64,000 bases of DNA from Nymphaea colorata (taxonomy: Eukaryota > Streptophyta > Magnoliopsida > Nymphaeales > Nymphaeaceae). A program made the translations under genes and the position numbers. Position 1 is the stretch's first letter; each line of letters starts with the position of its first letter. Below the pieces are notes generated by a model. It was given only the letters and a program-made list of their open reading frames with translations, searched no databases and was not told where the DNA came from. Positions 11,908 through 32,294 of the stretch are shown here, piece by piece. The stretch spans positions 11,981,289-12,045,288 of the forward strand of contig NC_045146.1 of NCBI RefSeq assembly GCF_008831285.2. The letters are read 5' to 3'.

Positions 11908-13208
11908 ATTAAACTCGGGAGACAGGTTCAGTTCCTTAGAGCTTGGAAGATGGGAGGAAGTTTAGAGTCATTAAATCCATAAGTAGGGTAAGATTTTCTA
12001 ACATTTGGACCAGTTAAAATTAGGGATCCCATTTTCAGGCATACCTTTTGAGGAGACCACTGTTCTGTGATAATTTTTCCCAATAAGAACCATTCTTGCC
12101 AAAAGTTGTCCAATAAGACTCTGAAATGAAATTTCGTTACTTTAACAAATAGAAATACCAGTTGCAATTAATTTTTCATATTCTCACCATTTTAGCTACC
12201 TTTCCTTTTTTTTTTTTGTTTACCAAGCTTCCTTCATGGCCTTATTCAATAAAATTTTCTGAAAAATGTAGGCTTTATTAGCAAAAATTGCAAAAGGGCC
12301 CCTATTTCAAAATTGCAAGCATAACATAGGCCTGAAAAAAAAAGCTTCCCTTAAATCCACCCAATCTTCGTAACTCTTGAAATTTGTGGTGCTTGCAAAC
12401 TGCAAAGGCCCCAGAAACTCGAATCTAATGAACACAACTATATACGCTTGCATTCGCTTGGTTACCTCAAGCTTAACGGAACGAAACTCAAGGTCCCTTG
12501 CCAAGCACCAACTAGTGGACTTGAAGTTGACTCAAGCTCAAGCATAGTTCGAGTTGGACCAGCCCAGGCCATGAGCCATCCTACTAAGAAGGAAGCTATT
12601 GAAAGAAAGATATTTTCAGGATACTTTTCGTATGTCAAGGTTCCAAACATTTAGAAGAGAAAAACAGTCTTACCATTAGCACACTATCTGCTTGAGGATA
12701 CCAGAAATAGCTACCATTTTGAAAAACAATGATTTCCTATTCAAGTAGTGTGGTATCGAACTCTCTAGGTGTGCCACATGGTTGTTCTTGATGATTTACC
12801 ACGTGTGTCTCTGAGAGAGAGAGAGAGAGATAGCACAATAACAAAAAACACAAAAAAAAAATCATAGATGTAGCAAAACAATGTCATGAAAAGGAATGCC
12901 ACTGCATTGGCCATATCACATATATTTTCCTTGAATCTTTGTAGCTTCGATAATGTGCTTGCAAAACAGAAAGCCGCAGAAGATTGTGAGACCAGGCTGC
13001 AGCGATAAGCGAATAAAAGAAAGGATCAAGAAATCACAAAGAAGCTTGGACAAAACCAAAATCACATAAACAAATATATATACATGCAGACAAACGTCCA
13101 AGGCAGGGGAAAAAGTTCAAAGGCATCATCGGAGCCCAAAACACAACCAATTCCAAACCCACCAGTTTCAAAAAATGGATGATTTCCTGCAAAAAAAAAA
13201 AAAATCTT

Positions 13209-15850
13209 TTACTTTAGTTGATCCAGTTCATTGCACAGCCATCTGCGTCGAAGATCATCGCTCAAAGTTACAAATGCAACACGATTAAGGGGGTCCTTAA
13301 GGATGGAAACTGCCTTCACACAATCATCTGGATCTAATCCCTGCATGCTCTGCAGCTCTATCATACAGCGCCGGAAAGAAACATCATCGTCTGAAACAGG
13401 CTTCTGTGTGGATCTACAGTCCAAGGAGAACTCCGATGATATGTTCTCCAGTGCTGTAGCAATTCTGTGTCCAAGGCTCGATCTCACTCTTTTCTCACGA
13501 CGAATTGATGAATACTCTCTATGATGCCGTGGTTCTGGGATTTCTAAAGGATCGTCATAGCTTGCTTCATCTTCTTCCTCATTGTCATTCATGTCATTAG
13601 ACCTTGTCTCATTGGAAGTTGGTGTCCCTGTATGGACTGTTGCAGTTACGTCACCTTGCATTAGGCCTTTACGGATGGAAGATACTGATATGCGACCATC
13701 TGCTTTATTATCTGATCAATAACTAATTTCAGTAATTCTTCATAAAAACATAAAGCAAATTGGAGGAGACAAGGGAAGTATACCATCAAAGAGTACAGCA
13801 CACTGATCATATAGAGGAAAGCATTTGTTCTTGTAATTCCTTGCAATAGGGTGTGCCTGTGCGTTGGACGATGTCACACATTTAAAGACACCAATACTTG
13901 GGATGACATCAACTGAAAAAGAGAAAAGACAACGGCACTTTCAACTTACAGCTATATACCGTTCCCACACATCCTCATCAGCAAAAATCACCTTCACTGC
14001 ATCATCCCACCCAAATCCATTCTGGCTTTTGAGTGTCTTCACCATTCCATATTGGGTTTTTAGCTTTTTATATCGACTTTTGAGCTGTATAATGGTATAA
14101 TTTAGATTAAATTTTCTGTTAAATGAAAGGCATACAGATTTCCATGCCTCCTTGACGAACCCCACGTCAGTTTTCTTGCCCTTGGCAGCTTGCTCAATTA
14201 ACAATTCAATAAAGAATTGGTCACGTGCAGTTGTCCAATCAGCTCTGTCTTGCTCATTGTGGAGGATTGAAGACAGCTTTTACAATAAAGAGGGAGACTA
14301 TCAGAAAATGGTATCAAACACCAAGAGCAAAATAAAGGTTTTTGTTTCATTCTGATCAGAAAGCAACAAAAGTGCTCAGTAGCTTATAACATCTACATGA
14401 AACGAAAGCGGGGTACAAAAATATTACTTTGCCATGACCAAATTAAATACTGATCCATGGATATGCAAAAAAGTAATTTCCAAGTCGTACAAAACTTGGA
14501 GTCAAAAAGTGCATCCCTTATTATGATTATGGACATCAAGCAGCAAAATGAAATAATGGGCATGGAAACCGTTTATGTTTAAAATATTCCTTGCCCGCAT
14601 GTATGTCAAACATTACATACAACCATGGGAAAAAAGAAGTAGTTGCCATGAAGACACAATTTGTTAAAAATCCATGAATCAAATAGGTAACTGTGGTTAA
14701 AGGGACTTGAGTGTTGAAACTGAACGAGAATTATATAACACCAATTCATGCATCTTGAAAAACGGAAGCGTCAACTGCTTGCTTTGTTACATGGCACTCA
14801 GTGATTTCCAACAAGAAGCTATATTCTCCTCCAGCACTAATCAGTATTATTTGATCAGGAGATTCTATTCCAGAAGTTATTCCAGCAGGCATTCTTAATG
14901 TGCTTTTGTAACTTGTTTATAAATGTAGTATGCACATGTACATCATCCTTTTCTAAGGTAGGGTGTTCATGGGGACAATGTGTTGGACGTTCAAAAGAAG
15001 ATTCCTCAACCAGAAGTCTGAATCTACATTTACTTTCCAGGGACAGGAATGTGTGAGCAAATTGTCTTACGTTACCATTCTGAATTCATATTTGGATGGT
15101 ATACCGCCCCATTGGATGGTCCTTAGAAAGCTAAAATGGTTCGCAAATACAAGAACTAACAAGTTGGCGAAAAAACAAAATCGTGCACAAGCGAAGAAGC
15201 CTGTCATGTTCTGTAATTTAGCTTCATTCATGGTCTGTTGCCATAAGGACATATTAAGATGTATTGCCAACATTTCACTAACAGTACAGCCCATACACAA
15301 AAACCTCAATAGTTATCCAGATTGCTGGCACCTACAAGACAAACTGATGAAAAAACTCATCAGGTTTGTGATCTTGTAGGTGGCAAGATCCATACATATT
15401 ATTCTGTCTGAAACATAGGTTAGCCTGAGATAGACATGCATATAAAATTCGTAAGTATATTTTCATGTGGTTTCATCATCCGAAAGCCACATATGAGATG
15501 CCACATTCAACTTAAAACAGCTTTAAAACAGACAGATGCCAAGCACCATATGTCTTTCAGCCTTCCAATCTCTGGTATAAGCCAGTCCCTGTCGCCACTA
15601 CATGGAGTTGGATTTTCCAGCGATCATAACACAAGTTTCCAACAACTTTAATCGAGTCCAAGCAAATGTATTACCGCAATTTCGTAGTTCATATGCACCA
15701 AGAGAGGGCTAGAACAAGAAAATGTACGATCGCAAATATGTGTGTGCGCCCTAATAAGCAATAAAAGTCACAGGATGGAAGAAACTCATAAATTAGGGTT
15801 TTCTGGAGCTAGGGTTTAAGAGAGAGATGGAGATAGAGAGAACTTACCAT
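13209..15850 (-). CDS. Myb/SANT-like domain protein (Harbinger-derived Myb type, LIMYB-like)
   Basis: Exons 15850-15848 (the ATG alone), 14276-13950, 13856-13784 and 13699-13209 join in frame to 297 residues. The domain resembles Pfam Myb_DNA-bind_3: DWTTARDQFFIELLIEQAA, GFVKEAWKSVCLSFN, IIQLKSRYKKLKTQYGMVK, GWDDAVKVIFADEDVWERYI and AHPIARNYKNKCFPLYD. An acidic Ser/Asn/Asp/Glu linker follows, then a C-terminal helical region ending LRRRWLCNELDQLK that these proteins share. The exon-3 acceptor at 13857 was chosen over an upstream TTTTCAG because it restores the conserved YIAAHP junction. The start is odd: ATG are the last three bases of exon 1, at a GTAAGT donor. The frame also stays open upstream to 16087, so a longer N-terminus is possible. 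It is likely a nuclear DNA-binding or co-regulatory protein; the target is unknown. Confidence 0.78.
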
Positions 15851-18655
15851 CGCCGCTGAAGAGATCAGACCGGCCGGAGAGTGTTGACTGTGGTTGTAGA
15901 GGTCTACGGTTTTTCTGGTTCTCACCAGGGAAGGGAGAGGGGTGAACAAGAAAGTTTCTGAATTTGCTAAAATGGGAACGTTTGGGATCACGTGAAGGTT
16001 TATGAAGTTCACTAACTTCAACGTTCCTATCCCTTGTTTGGGAGTCGCGAAAAGCGCAGCCAAGTTCATGAAGCCTGAAAGGGGCAACGCGTGAAGCGCG
16101 ACCGTGTTCAGGAACTGACTAGTGTAGGCTCGTTATTACCGGTCAGATTTCCACGCCTCTCCGAATGCCCTTTTGGGTTCTCACAACGCGACCAAGATCA
16201 TGAAATCCTGGCTACCAAGTTCACGACTTCTAATGTTTTTGTTGGCATTAATGCAACCAAGTTCGTGATTTCACAGTTTTTTCAGCATTGACAAATTTGA
16301 ATATGTTTTCTCTAAACATTCGGCTACTGACCAGTTTTGTTGGTTGGCCTGTTGCCAAAGATGAACAGGTTCACGAAACCAAAATAAAGAACAAGAACTA
16401 TAGAATCACTAGATTCGTAACACCTTCGTAGTTCACGAAGTTGGTCATGTTGTACGTGATTTCCAGTAGACAGAGAATTTCATTTTGGGCCTAGTTTTTT
16501 TCCTATAATTTTAAAAAAGATATTATTTTTGCAATTTTCTTAGCAGTGGAATAAAAGCTGACCCAAGAGGCAGAAAAAATGATACTCATTTTTTTCCAAT
16601 ATCACCCTAAATTACATTATGAGAAGTTGGTGAGGAGTTCACTTATTGCCTTTATTGGATAATCTATTTGAAAAATATAGCTCTCTCTGTAAAAAGAAAA
16701 TTGCAAAATATGAACTTTTTTTTTATTATTATAAGCAAAAGTTTAGAAGCGGAGCAGTTTACATGCTATGGAAAGTCAGGACAGCGTCTTCCTCTGCCTA
16801 AGTGTTGCAAAGTTTAAGTGGGAGAAACCAATGTGTATTCCTCGTGTGTTTTTTTTTTTTCAGAAGGAAAATGGTAATTTTCTACTAATTCACTAGTTTG
16901 ACAGGGGAAAAAATATTTTATAGATCTTTTTAGCCATGAAAGTAGTTAGGTGTATTTAAAAAACTAAGTGCGTGTTCTTTAAAAAATTTCAGTATAATTA
17001 AATACAGAAAATATGTTAAACTTGACAATTTTCATTCTGAGATCACGTGATTTTAAAGCAAGAAAAAGCCAACCAATTGTCATGGGAGAACTGCGATGAG
17101 CAACTAATGAAATACATATTTTTAAAACTCATGACTCAATGTACCATGTTTTTGTCTAGTCTTCTTTACTTTATTTTTAATTTGGCATTTTGATAGAACA
17201 AAGTCAATGGACAGTAGATATATCAGATCCATTTAACAATGTGATCTCACAAATGTTTTAATTTATATCTCTTCAAATCTGACATACCTTCTGTAAGTGG
17301 AGATGTAAATGGGCCGGATATATCTGATCAGTGACCCAACATTGAATATGCTTAATTAGATTTGGTAAAAAGATTTGACTTTAGCTACAAACTGAATTCA
17401 GATTCAGCATGTAATTTCATAACTGAGAAGAATCCGATATTCCATTGGTATTCTATAAAGATTCGACCAGACTATACATGTCAACTCTTGTGTCACTGGG
17501 AACTTAAATTGCTTTTTTAAAAAATAAGCTCCGAATCTAATTCTGAGTTCAAATCCAAGTACATGGAATTGTGATAGTTGAATTATATAAAAGCTGGATC
17601 CAGCCGAAATCCAAACGGTTTACATCCCTGCGAGACAGAGAAACGAGAGTCAAATTAAAGCCTGATCCTAAGCAGAAGAATCTGAAAAACTGATCACGTC
17701 CTTTTAACTTGCTTAGCACCATTACTGTGAGAATGCATATATCACAAAAAATGGCCGTCAATCAGTAGAGATATCATATGCTACCAGTGCATATTCGAGA
17801 CAAAATCCGGGTTTGTATACCAGTCTATACAGGATCTGAAAGACATGCGTCCGACGGCCAACAATCAGTAGGTATGTCTAGGTTGTTGTCTTAACTCTTA
17901 AGGAAAATGATTTACCCATTCAGGGCAGCTGAGATGAAGGACTTAATACAGCAAAATGTGGCATTTCCTTTGGTGCAGACATAAGGAGTTGCAGAATTGC
18001 TATACAAACAGTAAGTGCTGGATACCTTGCAGACTAATTGAAATTGTTCAACAGAATGTTGTAAGGTGAAAAGAGAATCACATCTCGGCAATATTTAAGC
18101 ACACAGGATCCATGGTAGGTTAAATAAAATGTATAAAAATATCATATGAATATTAAGACCTGCACATGGAAGCAAAACCTTTTGGTTACCAATAGTGTTC
18201 ATGGATAAGAAACTTAGTACCTCATAGCAATCATACCAGCCAAGAAATGACCTTGTGAATAGGCTCTTAATATTGCTCCTCACTCATCAAGATACAAAAA
18301 ATATTACAATATGCTGGACAGCATTCATACATAGTTTCTCAAACACAAAGATCACTAGCTAAACCAATTCACCAGTGAGATTTTTCCAATAAGTGGACGC
18401 AATGGCAGGCAAGCCCAACCTCCCAGAAACATCCATTGTCAAAAGAAAAATTGGCCACAACAAAAAGCTGCCCTGTTTCCATGTGCTGGATTTCCATAAT
18501 TGGCAGCAGGAAATCTAAAGGATACTCCCTTTATGCAGATACGCTGTACACCTGTAACAATGTAGTAAGAGTGAAAGCATCATAAGCACTCGCCCAAGTA
18601 ATGAATGAAACAAAACCAAGGAAACTAGCAAGCACACCTTTACAAGTGAATGAGA
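15851..18655. other. Intergenic region: Myb/SANT 5' side and CDPK 3' side
   Basis: It contains the 5' UTR and promoter of the Myb/SANT gene, with repeated TTCATGAA/TTCACGAA-like words near 15990-16460. A MITE-like element is at 17299-17630. The 3' UTR of the kinase gene lies just left of 18655. No coding region is supported. Confidence 0.5.
17299..17630. mobile_element. MITE-like element with GGGATGTAAA-type inverted ends
   Basis: The left end GGAGATGTAAATGGGCCGGA and the reverse complement of the right end, CAGGGATGTAAACCGTTTGG, pair imperfectly. The ~330 bp body is non-coding and rich in GATxxGAATC-like words. It is probably the same superfamily as the element at 11641-11907 and perhaps the one at 38069-38531. 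Confidence 0.5.
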
Positions 18656-26841
<8,186 letters not shown>

Positions 26842-29800
26842 GAAACAGAGCAAGATATAGCCCACAATCTACACCCTGCACTTGAGTAAAGGCCAATGTG
26901 TCAAGCTAATCTGCTAATTCTCATATAAGGAAGCAATAGCAAAAGGAAGTCGTGGTCCAAAGCAATTTGCCCATTTGAAAACTGTAGAAAAATCCAAAAA
27001 ATTAGGTAAGAAATATCCATAATCCCTCAAAAGATGTACATTCACAATTCAATCGTCTCTTGCAAGGACGGTTATATGAACAACCAGAGAGAAGCGAATA
27101 CAAGCAGACTAAAATTCTCGCAGCAAGCTCAGATCTGACTTGACAAACGTCACTTCTAGAACAGAAAATCCTACATGAGGTAATCTCAATAGCAGAACAC
27201 GAGCTATCAAAAGAAAAAAGGAAACGCACAAAATCATGCCCTTGACGAGAAATCAAACATGAAGCAAATCCACCTCCCCGGACGTATCAATCATCGTTCA
27301 AAATTGCAACAACATAGCTTTGACAGTAAAAGAAAGATTCACCAAAAATCGCTCGAAAGTCATACAGAGTGTTGTGGTTTAAAACAGAAGAGGGGAAAAC
27401 TTCCTGTTAGTGCACGGTAGAAAGCATTTCCAATATGAAAAATATAACCCTAAAGATTGAAAAAACCTCGTAAAAACGGATGTGAAAACAGACAGATGGA
27501 GAGGCAGGGAGGGAAAGAAGGAGAGGGAAGAGAGAGAGAGAGAGATCAAACGTAGAACATCATACCGCTACAATCGAGAGCTTTAGCCGACACAACATGA
27601 TCCTTCCAATACAAGACTTAGCCATCCAATTACACGATGGAAAAATCTCTCTAAGACAACAAAACTAGAAGCACCCAACAACCTTCTTAAAAGCTACAAA
27701 GGACCACCAGCTTAAATCTCAAAGCGAAAAGACAGTTGCAGAGGAGAAAAAAGCCGTAAAATTTATATAAAAAAATATCACCACAGAGAAGAGGAGAGAT
27801 AGATAACATACAGATAATCAACGACGAAAACTAAGATGTGGGTGTCCAAAAACAATTAGTCAAATCTTCTCAAAGGAGAAGAAAGAAGAATCACCTTCAT
27901 TGGTAGCTCGCCTGAAAGTGCAACCCCATCATCTCTAGTGGGCTTCTACCTGCTACCAAGAAGATGTGGACGCCATTTTTGATCTCTCCTCCGACATATG
28001 TTAAGCCAGGGTGTTCTCCGTCTCCTTCCTTCCCTTTTCCTATGCCTTCTTTTGTCTATTTTTTTATGTTTAATTGGCTATTTTTAATGTTTTTCTCCTC
28101 TTCTTCCACTCGGTTTCCTCTGTACACGTCTTTCATTTATTACCATCACATTCACGTATTTTAATAAGCGCTGTAAGAAGCTAAAAGCAAAGTCTCGGAT
28201 TTCTCCCTCTCGGTTACCAACAATGACTTCCCTCAAAATAGACACAACCCAAACAGCCCCGTACTCTTGCCAAAGATCTCGGTAGATGGTCTGACGAAGT
28301 GGAATTCTGCTCGAATCGAATGAAAACCCACGTTAGGGCGTGAAAAGAGAAGATCCCCACATTCAAATAGGCCCTTTACGGCGACATGGCAAGAATTTCA
28401 TGCTTGGTGACAGAAGGACTCCGACCTTGATGATTTCTTTCTCGAGAAGAGCAGAAACATATGATTTTTCCTTCAACAAAATTCTTTTAGAAATGGTATA
28501 AACATCATGTTAAACAAATTATCACTGTGAATCCAAAGTTGCTATTTTGTCCACAAGGTGCCAGCCATTAATGTAAAGGTTAGAAGAAGTTAAAACACCT
28601 GTTAAGATTCAAGGGCTTCTTGCAGATAAAAGCTAGTTTCGAGTTTCATCATAAGGAGTTAAGGACTTCCAACAGTTAATTAAAAGGATGTCAGTTGGCA
28701 AGTGCTTCTTACAGGTCACTTCTATCCTGGTATTTAGAATTTTAATCAGCTCTTGACATTCAACACAACAATGTTTGAACCTGAGTGTTGTAACTTTTAT
28801 CAATTGGAGGAGATGGGTGTCATAGCGAGGAACATGCGAGGATATAAACGGCTGCAAGGCTTTTAAGTGGGTAATAAACTAAGAACAAGCTGCCATTAAA
28901 AAATATTAAATTTGAAAGGCAAGAGCTATTGAATAATCTTGTCTGGATATGAAATTCTGGAACAAAGAACTGGATTTGGTAAAGAAGGGGAGGAGGCGCA
29001 AAGAGGTCGACGGATTGACCAAACGGTTTCAAAGGAGAGGAGGCGTTTGATTTCATAGGTAGGGAGAGACCCAACCCAATTTAGGCAAAGTTGGGGGAAG
29101 GTCGTGACTGATGGAGGCCCCGAGGGAACGAGACAAATTGAATTTAGGCGGTTCGGGCTTAGTCCCGACTCACTCGATCCAAGATGAAGAAGCGAATATG
29201 GATTAGAGATCCAAACCATGGACTCGATCCAAACATTGCCTTGTCCAAGAACTATTGGAACGGCGTGGGCATGGGCCCCAGTTGCACATGCTCACCCAAT
29301 CCATTACTTGGATCTCCCTTATCCGGGTCCACTTTGTTTTCGGTGCTGCTAGCTTCGTTCCTAGCGGTTCACAAGCTTAGATATGGATCTGGATTGGGAC
29401 CACCGAACGGCCACAACCCACGTTTTGAACATCAGAGACCGCGTATTTCAGCTGAGCTGTAGGATCCACAATCAATAGTTATGACTAATGAAAACGATGG
29501 AATTCTACAAAAATGAGTTGCATACATACAAGTCGGAAGAATATTGTTTACGTACAAGTTGAAGCATGCGGTTATGGCACTAACACAACTCTGGATCCTT
29601 GCGAGAGGAAGCTTCCCGCGCTTGGATGGTGAGATAACCTCTCGCTCACCCGAATTAAGAAATGCCGAATATGCAAAAGAATGCCGCTAACTAATAATCA
29701 AACTTAAAAAAAAAATGAGAACGGTGATTAAGAAGACGTTAAGCACCTTGTATAATTGTATTTTCATTCAAATACGTATTCATAAAACGAGATATGCTGG

Positions 29801-32247
29801 TCTGATTTTTTGAATGGGAAACATTGTTCGAAATTTTTTGCCGGGACAAAGTCTGCCCATGTTGTCTTGGCGAAGGGTTAAGAGGGGTGGTCTCAAAGAC
29901 TCTTGTCGGTATCTTGAACAGTCGACTTTTCACCGGAGAAAAAGAAGCACGACGATTGGATGTGAAGAAGAAAAGAATATATATATAGAAGACGAAAGAT
30001 CATCCACATGATATATACTCGTTCACTCTAACCTATCCTTCCCCGCTAAGTAAACATCTTCAGATTGGAACTGACGTCCACTTCGTTGCTTGTAAGAAGT
30101 TCTTATTGAGGATTTTTGATAGGTGGCAGAGCCGTCAAGTTAGGGCCTTTTGACTTTTCCCGGAATTAAGATAAAGATCTTGAGAGTCCTTACTTTGATT
30201 TATAACAAGTATTTTTTTTTTTAATAGGAAAAGATATCAGATTTATGGATGTGGAGGAATATTGAAGATCTTACGTTCGTGGGTTTCAAAACTACAATTC
30301 GGTATAACCATATATTTTTAGAGCCTGAGATTTATTATCTAGGGTAATCAAACGCCCTAACTTATAGCAAATACGGAGCGGAGTAGGATGACAGTTGAGA
30401 CCCGACGGACATCCAGGTCTAGCCAAAGCCTAGTTTCGTCCTTCTCCAGGAATAATAGTTATGACACTTTTACCTTGGCCGACAGCTCAGCAGGATTGGA
30501 GCCTTTTCTTCGCCGCCTGGACTGGGCCACAGGCTATGACGTAGCAGGGACGCAGGATTTGAGACGTCACTAAAGAGGAAGAGCATGATGCGACACGGAA
30601 TTTCTCCTGCGTCATGTCGGCCATCTCTATCCAACCATAGTAAAATCGGATAATTGTGGCGAAAATGCTCCTCATGTTCCTTAAAAATAAATGAAAAATA
30701 TTTTACGTAATGGTGAAGATGGCGCCTGGTCTTCCTATATCGGGTCTGAGTCTGCTCTGATGAGGTTGGATCTGATTCATGATCCAAGTTTACATCGCCT
30801 TCACTAACCTAGCCCCATCCCGTTGACAAAGTTTAATTAAGAGAAATGACAAAAAAACATTGATAGGCTGTTTAGTATTGATTGGCTTTGTAAAAATTGG
30901 AAATGGAATCCACTTGACCAAAATTGGTTGCCAAAGATTGTTTGTATATTATATGGAAGTAATTACTGATTCCTACCAAGCGAAAGTCTTGGAGTGTTAC
31001 ATGTTTGATCGTCTCATTGTTGAGAGGCTGAACTGGTCCCATCATTCTTTTTTGGCGCAAGTTGACCTAGGGTTGGCGTGGTCCTGACTCAGGTTCCGCC
31101 TGTGCTGGATGTCAGCCGTGCCAAGCTGGCCCGAGTAGGCCCATCGAGAAAGCTTGTCCATGTCGAGCTAGCTTGGTATTCACGGCGAGGTAGTCCACGA
31201 GAAAGATTATGGTCTACGTGGTCGTTGTCATCTGAACCAGCCAGGAAGAAGTTAATGGGAGTTGGATCGGACAAGATTAAATGGAACGTTTGAGTTCAAC
31301 TATTTATGAACCGGGTAATTCTATTAAATCAATGCATTATAGACTAGTTTATTGGGAGCATAAACAGTTGGGTGTCGACAACAGGAAGAATTGGAGCAAG
31401 AACCTGTGGAGTTGGCGGCCAATGGCAGCATTCTTACAGCTTATCGGTGACTTAGCAAAGATTTCAAGCCTCTAATCTTTCAGATTATCATTCTCTCATC
31501 TATGTTTGAACCCTTTTTCGTATCTACATTGTAAAAATCCATATGACAAAATTCAGCAGCTGAATTGTGGCTGGTTTAGATTCATGCGGCTATATCTAGG
31601 CCTACTGCTCTTTTTTTTTTTTTTAATTTAAACTATTTTAGGGCTTATTTGTGAAAATAGATATTTGACATGCCATATTAGGGTTTTCTTATTTTTTAAC
31701 GTTTTGTTATTTTTAAGCCTACACACGATTGTAACAACCTGAGTTACTTTGCACTCGACTCTTGGTTTGGTGGATTTCAACTCACTTCCTTAACAATCAT
31801 TTATTTGTTGATTCGATGATCCCTTGTCTTTGAACATTTTTCATAATTTTTAATATAAAACTAAATTCTTGAGATATTACACAATTTGTAAATTAGCCAG
31901 GTGGTAAAAATTGTTTTTTTTTTTTTTTAAATCAGCCGCCATTTTGTAACATCTTAATATAACTCGTTGTTTAAGTAAATAAGCTCAAGCGTAGGCATCT
32001 TTGTACGAAATTACCTAAATGGCGAGAGCCTTCTCCTCTGTGCAGGTGGCGGGAAGATTATTTGGCGTTGATCTTTACGTACACTTCTGGGTCACCTGGT
32101 TTCAAGCTGTAGGCTCCACGGTTGGGACGAGAAGGGGAAGGGTCGAAGCCAGAGTAAGCGCAGCGGAATGAAGGCATCCCCAAGAGGATGAAGAAGACAG
32201 AAGAACAAATTCTCTGGCTGTCGCTCATTCAAAGATGATTTCTGGAG
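26842..32247. other. Divergent intergenic region between the CDPK (-) and MCD1-like (+) genes
   Basis: About 26842-27950 is probably the kinase 5' UTR, an intron within it, and the promoter; (GA)n lies near 27531-27544. Sequence from 28100 to 32000 is AT-rich. It contains open frames near 28926-29462 with no recognised domain and a possible MITE end (GGTAATCAAACGCCCTAA) near 30341-30360. The MCD1-like promoter lies just left of 32248. No protein-coding gene is supported. Confidence 0.45.
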
Positions 32248-32294
32248 ATGGCGGCCGTTTCCTCTGCAATCGCTCATCTTCATCTCAAATTTAG
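32235..32294 (+). promoter_or_regulatory. Upstream ORF overlapping the MCD1-like start
   Basis: An ATG 13 bp before the chosen start opens a 19-codon frame that ends TAG inside exon 1, out of frame with the main protein. If the transcript includes it, scanning ribosomes would meet this ATG first. The main ATG has the stronger context (GAGATGGCG, G at +4). Confidence 0.5.

Larger units (their letters stand above)
10948..13208. other. Intergenic region: POLD2 promoter and 3' side of the Myb/SANT gene
   Basis: The POLD2 promoter is expected near 10948-11200. A MITE-like element lies at 11641-11907. An A-tract is at 11228-11247 and a short (GA)n near 12813. Short open frames near 12448-12654 fall in repetitive-looking sequence and have no recognisable domain. 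No gene is supported. Confidence 0.5.

Noticed and set aside
28926-29462. Overlapping open frames on both strands near 29.2 kb
   Set aside because: No start context, splice pattern or domain supports a gene, and the composition looks like dispersed repeat DNA.
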